Shown here one piece after another: positions 10,412 to 17,211 of a stretch of 64,000 bases of DNA. Origin of the DNA: Pseudomonas sp. PSKL.D1. GTDB lineage: Bacteria; Pseudomonadota; Gammaproteobacteria; Pseudomonadales; Pseudomonadaceae. The stretch spans positions 5,008,001 to 5,072,000 of the forward strand of contig NZ_CP118607.1 of the NCBI RefSeq assembly GCF_028898945.1, written 5' to 3'. How positions within the stretch are numbered: position 1 is the stretch's first letter; the number at the start of each line of letters is the position of its first letter. The notes beneath the pieces were generated by a model. That model was not told the origin of the DNA. It searched no databases and saw only the letters and a list, made by a program, of their open reading frames with translations. Both the position numbers and the translations under genes were made by a program.

Positions 10412-11230
10412 TCAGAAACGTTCTTCAATCACTTTGAACGGGTAAGGCACGGCCTTGTATTTGCCGATCTTGCCGCGCTTGGGCAGCTTCACCACCTCGT
10501 CGCGGGTAATGTCTTTGTAGGGGATACGCGTCAGCAAGTGGCCGATGATGTTTAGCCGAGCCTTGCGCTTGTCATCGGAATGGGCCATGAACCAGGGCGC
10601 CCAGGAGGAATCGGAGGCGGCGAACATGTCGTCGCGGGCGCGGGTGTAATCATCCCAACGGGTGTAGGACTTCAGGTCCATCGGTGACAGTTTCCACAGT
10701 TTGCGACCGTCGTTGATGCGGTCTTGCAGGCGTTTGGTCTGCTCCTCGGCGCTGACTTCGAGCCAGTACTTGATCAGGATGATCCCCGATTCAACCATCA
10801 TTTTTTCAAGCAGCGGCACCACGCCCAGAAACCGGCTGGCTTGCTCGTCGGTACAAAAGCCCATCACCCGCTCCACACCGGCGCGGTTGTACCAGCTGCG
10901 GTCGAAGATCACCACCTCACCGGCGGCTGGCAGATGGGTGAGGTAGCGCTGGGCATACATCTGGGTCTTTTCCCGTTCGGTGGGGGCTGGCAGCGCCACC
11001 ACCCGGAACACCCTCGGGCTGACCCGCTCGGTGATTGCCTTGATGGTGCCGCCCTTGCCAGCGCCATCACGGCCTTCGAACACGATGCACACCTTCAGGC
11101 CCTTGGCCACGACCCATTCCTGCAGCTTCACCAGTTCGACATGCAGGTTTCGCAGCGCCTTTTCGTAGGCCTTGCCGCCCAGCTTTTCTGGCTGGTCTGA
11201 AGAATCCTTTTTCCGGGACGACTTGGCCAT
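10412..11230 (-). CDS. ppk2: Polyphosphate kinase 2 (PPK2 family)
   Basis: 272 residues from ATG 11230. The frame is open further upstream but runs into a REPIN, and GAGGAGCG precedes this ATG. PPK2 enzymes transfer phosphate between polyphosphate and nucleotides. Walker A is FEGRDGAGKGGTI (about residues 49-61), the lid region DRSWYNRAGVERVMGF follows, then DRINDGRKLWKLSPMDL. The short one-domain form is class I-like, which mostly phosphorylates nucleoside diphosphates. It is separated from the AI-2E-type gene by only 24 nt and may be cotranscribed with it. Confidence 0.93.
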   Translation of the reverse strand: MAKSSRKKDSSDQPEKLGGKAYEKALRNLHVELVKLQEWVVAKGLKVCIVFEGRDGAGKGGTIKAITERVSPRVFRVVALPAPTEREKTQMYAQRYLTHLPAAGEVVIFDRSWYNRAGVERVMGFCTDEQASRFLGVVPLLEKMMVESGIILIKYWLEVSAEEQTKRLQDRINDGRKLWKLSPMDLKSYTRWDDYTRARDDMFAASDSSWAPWFMAHSDDKRKARLNIIGHLLTRIPYKDITRDEVVKLPKRGKIGKYKAVPYPFKVIEERF

Positions 11231-11318
11231 GGCACGCTCCTCGGGCAAATGAAGAGTGAGTATGGTTGATCCTTGCCAGTTTGCTGGCAGCGCGCTCGGT
11301 GTATGAGCTTGCACGACC

Positions 11319-11435
11319 TGTAGGAGCGGCCTTGTGTCGCGAAAGGGCCGCAGAGCGGCCCCGGCAATACTGGCTGCGAAGCTGAAACCCTGGGACTGCT
11401 GCGCAGCCCTTTCGCGACACAAGGCCGCTCCTACA
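11319..11435. repeat. REPIN (inverted REP pair), type A
   Basis: Two inverted copies of a REP unit (tgtaggagcggccttgtg...ttcgcgacacaaggccgctcctaca) flank about 50 nt. The same unit recurs at 42672, 50047, 53577 and 58224. It lies between ppk2 and the 80-residue gene. Confidence 0.9.
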
Positions 11436-11450
11436 GGAGGATGCGCTGTA

Positions 11451-11693
11451 TCAGCCCCGGCAAAGCACCAGTTCGTTCAGCGCACGGGCCATGTTCAGGT
11501 TATGCACGGTGTTGACCAGCATCCCGATGCCCGGCTCGCCGGCATTGCCGCAGATGTATTCGTCGAGGGTGTCTTCGATGCCTTTCAACAACTGCGCAAC
11601 GTACAGCAGCGCTTCAGGTGACGGCATATCGCTGTTGATGGTGTAGAAACGATTGGATTGGGTGGCGGGTGGATCAGGAACGAGCTTTTTCAT
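11451..11693 (-). CDS. Small conserved Pseudomonas protein (DUF3077-like)
   Basis: 80 residues: starts MKKLVPDPPATQSNRFYTIN, ends ALNELVLCRG. The MKK(L/I)VPDPP start followed by a helical segment (SPEALLYVAQLLKGIEDTLDEYICG, then GEPGIGMLVNTVHNLNMARALNE) is typical of a short family found repeatedly in Pseudomonas genomes, which I recall as DUF3077. The function is unknown. No signal peptide or membrane segment is seen. The gene is preceded on its own strand by a strongly structured leader (11752-11890), which suggests RNA-based control. Confidence 0.65.
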   Translation of the reverse strand: MKKLVPDPPATQSNRFYTINSDMPSPEALLYVAQLLKGIEDTLDEYICGNAGEPGIGMLVNTVHNLNMARALNELVLCRG

Positions 11694-11751
11694 GGTGTTT
11701 CTCCGAGTTCATTGGCAAAACCACCACCCCGCTTCCTCTCACAGAATCAGG

Positions 11752-11890
11752 TGGCAGCCGTACGTGGGGTGAGAGACCGGCGAACATCGGAATTCCGGCC
11801 AGGACGAATCCTGCCCACGAACGGCTGCCATAACACGGGCACGATGTATCGACGGGCTCTCACACCCGGTCGTCAAACCAAGACGACCCG
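11752..11890 (-). ncRNA. Candidate structured leader RNA of the DUF3077-like gene
   Basis: On the minus strand two folded domains precede ATG 11693. The first is a 17-position helix (11752-11768 with 11814-11830; 16 pairs and one mismatch). It encloses a 5-bp hairpin at 11800-11813 that reads cagga-ttcg-tcctg on the minus strand, a UUCG tetraloop, and a second CCGG/CCGG stem around 11777-11799. The second domain is a 10-bp bulged hairpin at about 11863-11890. The tetraloop orientation supports minus-strand transcription. The helix ends about 58 nt before the start codon. Whether it is a cis regulator or a separate RNA is inference. Confidence 0.5.
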
Positions 11891-12244
11891 GGGAAACTAG
11901 CCCTGATGGACAACATCGACAACAAAGAAACGTCAGCGGTGCGCGTAGGATATTTCCCAAAGCCCCTAAACCTGAAGCATTTGCTGTCAAGTTCAGAAAA
12001 AACGCACTGCAATACGCGGCTCCTGTAGGAGCGGATTTATCCGCGAAACAGCCTACGCAGTGCTTGGCACCGGCTTCACCGGTGATCTCGGCTGAAGCCG
12101 CTCCTAAACGGCAAGTGGCGCATCGGTAAGTAACCATTGGTTCACAAATTCCTGAACTAATTATTTCCCCCCAGCGATTTTTCCCTTCACCAACCCCCAC
12201 CAGAATCGCTTCACCACAATCACAATAACCGTGAGGCCACTCCC
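11891..12244. other. Intergenic region, mostly without recognisable genes
   Basis: Apart from a REPIN at 12024-12106 I see no convincing gene. The stretch must hold the minus-strand promoter for the structured leader and the plus-strand promoter for the NTF2-like operon, but neither shows a clear -35/-10 pair. The minus-strand ORF across 11739-12257 mostly translates the leader and REPIN and is not credible. Confidence 0.5.
12024..12106. repeat. REPIN, type B
   Basis: Inverted pair: tgtaggagcggatttatccg at the left and ggctgaagccgctccta at the right, with an internal caccggcttcaccggtg hairpin. The same type recurs at 15696, 17118, 27078, 30645, 35690, 41480 and 60839. Confidence 0.88.
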
Positions 12245-12634
12245 GTGGACCAGACACTCCAGGTACGGCAGGCCGCCGCCGACCTCGTAGCCGCCTTCGC
12301 CAGCAACGACACCGCCCGCTACTTCGCCTGTTTCAGCGAAGACGCCACCTTCCTTTTCCACACCTTGCCGCAACCGCTGCTCAGCCGCCGCGCCTATGAA
12401 GAACTCTGGGCACAATGGCAGGCCGAGGGTTTCGCCGTGCTTGGCTGTAAATCCAGCAACGTGCAGGTGAGCCTGCAAGGTGATGTGGCGATCTTCATGC
12501 ACGACGTGGCCACGCACATCCGCATGGCAGGCGAAGAGCACCTGCTGGCCGAACGCGAAACCATCGTGTTCCGCCGTGAAAACGATCGCTGGCTGGCCTG
12601 CCACGAGCACCTGTCGGTCGTCACCGCAGCCTGA
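12245..12634 (+). CDS. NTF2-like/SnoaL-like (DUF4440-type) protein
   Basis: 129 residues from GTG 12245, with GTGAGG as a weak Shine-Dalgarno. The pattern AAADLVAAFASNDTARYFACFSEDATFLFHT followed by a strand-rich second half (VQVSLQGDVAIFMHDVATHI, RETIVFRRENDRWLACHEHL) is that of the NTF2-like cone fold, used as a small-molecule binding or enzyme scaffold. The exact reaction is unknown. It starts a three-gene operon with an NCS1-type permease (95 nt downstream) and an aldehyde dehydrogenase, so it probably handles an intermediate of the imported compound. Confidence 0.75.
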   Translation: MDQTLQVRQAAADLVAAFASNDTARYFACFSEDATFLFHTLPQPLLSRRAYEELWAQWQAEGFAVLGCKSSNVQVSLQGDVAIFMHDVATHIRMAGEEHLLAERETIVFRRENDRWLACHEHLSVVTAA

Positions 12635-12728
12635 TTCAATTTTTACGCGGCCCTGCCGCCCTGCCATCGCACCCACAAGAAGGCCCGCGCACCGCGCCGG
12701 CCCACAACAACCGCGCTGGAGCATCACC

Positions 12729-14228
12729 ATGAGCCACTCGACCGGTATCGAGACCAACGGCGTCGAACAGATCCCCGACGATCAACGCGACGCCTCCCCG
12801 CTGGACCTGTTCCGCCTGATTTTTGGCGGCGCCAATACCTTTGCCACCGCCGTGCTGGGCAGCTTCCCGGTGCTGTTCGGGCTGTCATTCCAGGCCGGTG
12901 TCTGGGCGATTTTGCTGGGCGTTGGCGTGGGCGCGCTGATCCTTGCGCCGATGGGCCTGTTCGGCGCGCTTAACGGTACCAACAACGCGGTATCGTCCGG
13001 CGCGCACTTCGGCGTGCACGGGCGCATTGTCGGTTCGTTCCTGTCACTGCTCACCGCCGTGGCGTTCTTTTCGCTGTCGGTATGGAGCTCGGGAGACGCG
13101 CTGGTCGGCGGCGCCAAGCGCCTGGCCGGCTTGCCGGAAACCGACTTGACCCTGGGCCTGGCCTACGGCCTGTTCGCCGTGCTGGTGCTGGTGGTGTGCA
13201 TCTTCGGCTTCCGCTTCATGCTGTGGGTAAACAAGATCGCGGTGTGGGCGTCGAGCCTGCTGTTCCTGCTGGGCATCTTCGCCTTTGCCGGGCCGTTTGA
13301 TGCGGGCTATGCCGGCAGCGTCAACCTTGGTCAGGCCGGCTTCTGGGCCGCGTTCGTCGGTGCGGCGATCCTGGCGATGAGCAACCCTGTGTCGTTCGGG
13401 GCCTTCCTGGGTGACTGGTCGCGTTACATTCCGCGTGAAACGCCCAAGGCGCGCATCATGCTGGCGGTGATCGCCGCTCAGGCCGCCACGCTGATCCCGT
13501 TCCTGTTCGGCCTGTGCACCGCCACGCTGGTAGCCAGCCAGGCGCCGGACTACATCACCGCCAACAATTACGTGGGCGGCTTGCTGGCCATTTCGCCAAG
13601 CTGGTTCTTCCTGCCGGTGTGCCTGATTGCGGTGATCGGCGGTATGTCCACCGGCACCACCGCGCTGTATGGCACGGGCCTGGACATGTCCAGCGTGTTC
13701 CCGCGCCTGCTCAGCCGCGCTGGCGCGACGTTGCTGATCGGTGTGCTGGCCATCGGCTTCATCTTCATCGGCCGCTTCACGTTCAACCTGGTGCAGAGCG
13801 TGTCGACCTTCGCCGTGCTGATCATCACCTGCACCAGCCCGTGGATGGTGATCATGATCCTCGGCCTGATCACCCGCCGCGGCTTCTACCACGCCGACGA
13901 CCTGCAGGTGTTCACCCGCGGCCAGCGCGGGGGGCACTACTGGTTCCTGCATGGCTGGAACTGGCGCGGCATGGGCGCCTGGATCCCCAGCGCGGCGGTC
14001 GGCCTGTGCTTCGTCAACCTGCCGGGGCAGTTCGTCGGCCCGCTGGGTGACCTGGCCGGCGGCATCGACCTGAGCCTGCCGGTAACCCTGGGTATCGCCG
14101 GCGTGCTGTACCTGCTGCTGCTCAACCTGTTCCCTGAACCAGCCGGCGTATATGGCCCCAAGGGCCCACGCTGGGTGCGCTGCAAAAGCACCCCGCACAC
14201 GCCGGTAACCGCTGCCGAAATGGCCTGA
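12729..14228 (+). CDS. NCS1-type purine-cytosine permease family transporter
   Basis: 499 residues from ATG 12729, with CTGGAG upstream. The N-terminal SPLDLFRLIFGGANTFATAVLGSFPVLFGLSF and GLFGALNGTNNAVSSGAHFGVHGR match cytosine/purine permeases of the NCS1 family. About 12 hydrophobic segments are visible. These transporters carry nucleobases, hydantoins, allantoin or related cations. The neighbour is an aminoaldehyde/betaine-aldehyde-like dehydrogenase rather than a deaminase, so a quaternary amine or amine-like substrate is possible. That is inference. It lies 13 nt before the dehydrogenase gene. Confidence 0.85.
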   Translation: MSHSTGIETNGVEQIPDDQRDASPLDLFRLIFGGANTFATAVLGSFPVLFGLSFQAGVWAILLGVGVGALILAPMGLFGALNGTNNAVSSGAHFGVHGRIVGSFLSLLTAVAFFSLSVWSSGDALVGGAKRLAGLPETDLTLGLAYGLFAVLVLVVCIFGFRFMLWVNKIAVWASSLLFLLGIFAFAGPFDAGYAGSVNLGQAGFWAAFVGAAILAMSNPVSFGAFLGDWSRYIPRETPKARIMLAVIAAQAATLIPFLFGLCTATLVASQAPDYITANNYVGGLLAISPSWFFLPVCLIAVIGGMSTGTTALYGTGLDMSSVFPRLLSRAGATLLIGVLAIGFIFIGRFTFNLVQSVSTFAVLIITCTSPWMVIMILGLITRRGFYHADDLQVFTRGQRGGHYWFLHGWNWRGMGAWIPSAAVGLCFVNLPGQFVGPLGDLAGGIDLSLPVTLGIAGVLYLLLLNLFPEPAGVYGPKGPRWVRCKSTPHTPVTAAEMA

Positions 14229-14241
14229 CTGGATACCGATC

Positions 14242-15672
14242 ATGACTATGTCCCACTACATCGCCGGCCGTTGGGTCGAAGGCCAAGGCAACGACTGCAT
14301 CAGCGTCAATGACCCAGCTCTGGGGCTGCCGTTCGCGGAACTGATGGCCGCCAGCGTCGCCCAGGTCGACCAGGCCGTAAACGCCGCGCGCCAGGCACTG
14401 CCTGAATGGAAAAAAGCCAGCGCAGGCACCCGCGCTGCCTTCCTGCGTGGCTTTGCCGAACAACTGGGCCTGCGCCGCGAGGAACTGATTGCCCTGCAGA
14501 TGCGCAACAACGGTAAGCCGCGTCACGAGGCCGAAATCGACCTGGACGATGCCGTGGCGACCTTCGCCTACTACGCCGACCTGGCTGAGCAGTTGCCTGA
14601 GAAAAACCGCGACGTGCCACTGGCTGCACCGGGCTTTAGCGCCCGCACCCGCCTGGAGCCAGTAGGCGTCGTCGGCCTGATCGTGCCGTGGAATTTCCCT
14701 TTGGTGACCAGCGCCTGGAAGCTCGCCCCTGCCCTGGCAGCAGGCTGCACCGTGGTACTCAAACCCTCGGAAGTCACCCCGCTGATCGAACAGGCCTATG
14801 GCCAGATTGCCGACAAGCTGGGCTTGCCTGCCGGCGTGCTGAACATCGTCAACGGCAAGGCCGAGACCGGTGCGGCACTGAGCAGCCACAATGGCCTGGA
14901 CAAACTGTCGTTCACCGGCAGCAACAGCGTTGGCAGCCAAGTGATGCGCAGTGCCTCGGCCCAGTGCAGGCCGGTGACGCTGGAACTGGGAGGCAAGTCG
15001 GCCATCGTGGTGTTCGACGATTGCGACGTCGACCAGGCCGTGGAGTGGATCGTTGCCGGTATTACCTGGAACGCCGGCCAGATGTGCTCGGCCACCTCCC
15101 GCTTGCTGGTACAGGACGGCATCGCTGACGCTCTGCTGCCACGCCTGCAACAAGCCTTGGAAAACTTGCGTGTCGGCAACCCGCTGACCGAAGAAGTAGA
15201 TATGGGCCCGCTGACCAGCCAGGCGCAATGGCTGAAAGTGGCGAGCTACTTTGCCACCGCCCGTGAAGAAGGCCTTGAATGCTTGGCAGGCGGCAAGACG
15301 CTGGACCGCGACGGCTGGTTCGTCAGCCCGACGCTGTACATCGAAGTGCCTGAAGACAGCCGCCTGTGGACAGAGGAAATCTTCGGTCCAGTGCTGTGCG
15401 CACGCCGCTTTAGCACCGAAGAACAAGCCATCGCACAAGCCAACGACAGCCGCTTCGGCCTGGTCGCCACCGTATGCTCAACCGACCTGGAGCGCGCCGA
15501 GCGCGTTGCCGATGCGCTGGAGGTGGGCCACGTGTGGATCAACTCGGTACAGGCGGTATTCGTCGAAACGTCGTGGGGCGGTACCAAGGGCAGCGGGATC
15601 GGGCGTGAACTCGGGCCTTGGGGGTTGTCGGCTTACCAGTCGGTGAAGCATGTAACCCGTTGCCTGGGTTGA
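14242..15672 (+). CDS. NAD(P)-dependent aldehyde dehydrogenase (aminoaldehyde/betaine aldehyde-like)
   Basis: 476 residues. The cofactor region VVGLIVPWNFPLVTSAWKLAPALAAG, catalytic Glu in LELGGKSAIVVF (about residue 250) and catalytic Cys in NAGQMCSATSRLL (about residue 284) are all intact. The CSATSRLL signature is typical of betaine-aldehyde and aminoaldehyde dehydrogenases. The enzyme oxidises an aldehyde to the acid. Its clustering with a permease and an NTF2-like protein indicates catabolism of an imported amine, but the true substrate is unknown. A REPIN follows the stop codon. Confidence 0.88.
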   Translation: MTMSHYIAGRWVEGQGNDCISVNDPALGLPFAELMAASVAQVDQAVNAARQALPEWKKASAGTRAAFLRGFAEQLGLRREELIALQMRNNGKPRHEAEIDLDDAVATFAYYADLAEQLPEKNRDVPLAAPGFSARTRLEPVGVVGLIVPWNFPLVTSAWKLAPALAAGCTVVLKPSEVTPLIEQAYGQIADKLGLPAGVLNIVNGKAETGAALSSHNGLDKLSFTGSNSVGSQVMRSASAQCRPVTLELGGKSAIVVFDDCDVDQAVEWIVAGITWNAGQMCSATSRLLVQDGIADALLPRLQQALENLRVGNPLTEEVDMGPLTSQAQWLKVASYFATAREEGLECLAGGKTLDRDGWFVSPTLYIEVPEDSRLWTEEIFGPVLCARRFSTEEQAIAQANDSRFGLVATVCSTDLERAERVADALEVGHVWINSVQAVFVETSWGGTKGSGIGRELGPWGLSAYQSVKHVTRCLG

Positions 15673-15695
15673 TGGCTACGTCGTCTGGTCGCTTG

Positions 15696-15779
15696 TGTAG
15701 GAGCGGATTTATCCGCGAAGCAGCCACGCGTTTGGTGGCACCGGCTTCGCCGGTGTTCGCGGCTGAAGCCGCTCCTACA
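15696..15779. repeat. REPIN, type B
   Basis: Inverted pair with outer arms tgtaggagcggat... and ...gaagccgctcctaca and an inner caccggcttcgccggtg hairpin, close in sequence to 12024-12106. Confidence 0.9.
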
Positions 15780-15889
15780 AGCTCCGCGAACAGGCCGGCA
15801 ACCGCACCACGCAGTTAAGTGACTTTACATCCTGCGCATGAAGTCCCACTCCCTGGTACCCCACAATCACAACACCAGGCCGGACCACC

Positions 15890-17107
15890 ATGCACCCTCA
15901 ACGCACTGCCTTGCACAACGAACTGCACGCCCGCCCGTCGCTGTATTTCGACGGCCCGGCACACGTTTTCCACCTGGCTTTGCTCGGCGGCGATGCCGCT
16001 TGCGCCGCACTGTTGCAACGCTGCTGCCCGCAGGCCAGCGAGACGGATGCAGCGCAAGGCATCACCACGCTGAACGGGCACCCGTTCAAGTGGGAGCGCC
16101 ACACCGAGTTCTTCACCCTGACGCTGGTGGTGCCCTGCTCCACCACCGACACCGAATGGCAAGCACTGCCGCCGGTGCTGGCCGACGCCATCACGCCACA
16201 GGCAGCGCAAGTGATCAACGCTGTGCAGATACTGGTGCGCGACGAACAGGGGCTGGACCTGCAGCACTACCAGTTCAAAGACCCGTGCGGCTCCTGCGTC
16301 GGGGGTGGCGATGCGGTGGTGTGGAGCGATTTCCGCCTGACCGCCGATGGCACCAACCGCTTCCTGTTCATCAATCGCCGCCTGAATGCTTATCGCCAGG
16401 GCCGTATGATTCGTCGGCTGCTGGAAATCGAAACGTACCGGATGATGGCTTCTCTGACCCTGAACACGGCCAAAACCCTGAGCTCGGAACTGGACGCGTT
16501 TGACAAAACCTTGGTCAGCTTGTCAGAACGCAGTGCCGGGGGGGATGGCCACGATTCCAAAGGCTTGCTCGAATCAATTGCTCACTTGTCACGGCAGGTA
16601 GTCAGCCGCACGGTGAAAACCCGCCATCGTTTCGGTGCGACCCAAGCCTACGCGCAACTGGTGTTCGAGCGGCTGGGGGAGTTACGCGAAAGCCATGTGG
16701 GCGATTGCCAGCGGCTTGGGGTGTTCATCGAACGCCGGTTCAAACCGACCGTGCGTTACTGCGCGGCCACCGAGCAAAGGCTGGAGCAGTTGACGAAGAA
16801 CGTCGCCAACCTGGGCGACCTGCTGCAGGCACGCGTGCAGGTGGAAATGGAAGAGCAGAACGCGGGGATCCTGCATAGCCTCAATGCCCGCGCCGATGCT
16901 CAGGTGAAGATTCAGCGTGCGGTGGAAGGGCTGTCGATCATTGCCATCACCTATTACCTGCTGAACCTGTTCAAGCTGCTGTACGGCGGGTTGAATGTGC
17001 TGGGGTTGGGGCTGACGGCGCGCGATGCATTGTTGGCGATGGCGCCGCCAGTGGCGCTGGTGCTGCTGGTGATTCTGCTGCGGATAAGGCAGGCCAAGCA
17101 GCATTAG
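15890..17107 (+). CDS. DUF3422 family membrane protein
   Basis: 405 residues. The N-terminal RTALHNELHARPSLYFDGPAHVFHLAL is the hallmark of DUF3422. A long soluble, helical middle (about 90-340, including a predicted coiled coil around FGATQAYAQLVFERLGELRE) is followed by two C-terminal membrane segments: IIAITYYLLNLFKLLYGGL and LLAMAPPVALVLLVILLRI. The ending RIRQAKQH is basic, so the tail is probably cytoplasmic. The function is unknown. It is monocistronic in this window and bracketed by REPINs. Confidence 0.85.
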   Translation: MHPQRTALHNELHARPSLYFDGPAHVFHLALLGGDAACAALLQRCCPQASETDAAQGITTLNGHPFKWERHTEFFTLTLVVPCSTTDTEWQALPPVLADAITPQAAQVINAVQILVRDEQGLDLQHYQFKDPCGSCVGGGDAVVWSDFRLTADGTNRFLFINRRLNAYRQGRMIRRLLEIETYRMMASLTLNTAKTLSSELDAFDKTLVSLSERSAGGDGHDSKGLLESIAHLSRQVVSRTVKTRHRFGATQAYAQLVFERLGELRESHVGDCQRLGVFIERRFKPTVRYCAATEQRLEQLTKNVANLGDLLQARVQVEMEEQNAGILHSLNARADAQVKIQRAVEGLSIIAITYYLLNLFKLLYGGLNVLGLGLTARDALLAMAPPVALVLLVILLRIRQAKQH

Positions 17108-17117
17108 CGCATTGCCC

Positions 17118-17202
17118 TGTAGGAACGGCTTCAGCCGCGAACACCGGCGAAGCCGGTGCCAGCCACCGCGTCGCCTGCTTCGCGGCTAAAGCCGCTCCTA
17201 CA
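17118..17202. repeat. REPIN, type B
   Basis: Inverted REP pair between the stop codons of the DUF3422 gene and the convergent MscS gene. The arms are tgtaggaacggcttcagccg and taaagccgctcctaca, with a caccggcgaagccggtg inner hairpin. Its position between convergent genes suggests it may also act as a bidirectional terminator. Confidence 0.88.
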
Positions 17203-17211
17203 AGAACATCA

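Noticed and set aside
11319..11435. CRISPR-like repetition of tgtaggagcgg motifs across the window
   Set aside because: Copies are dispersed inverted pairs between genes, not direct repeats with spacers; they are REPINs.
11739..12257. 172-codon open frame upstream of the DUF3077-like gene
   Set aside because: It is the translation of the structured leader and a REPIN; no conserved protein pattern.
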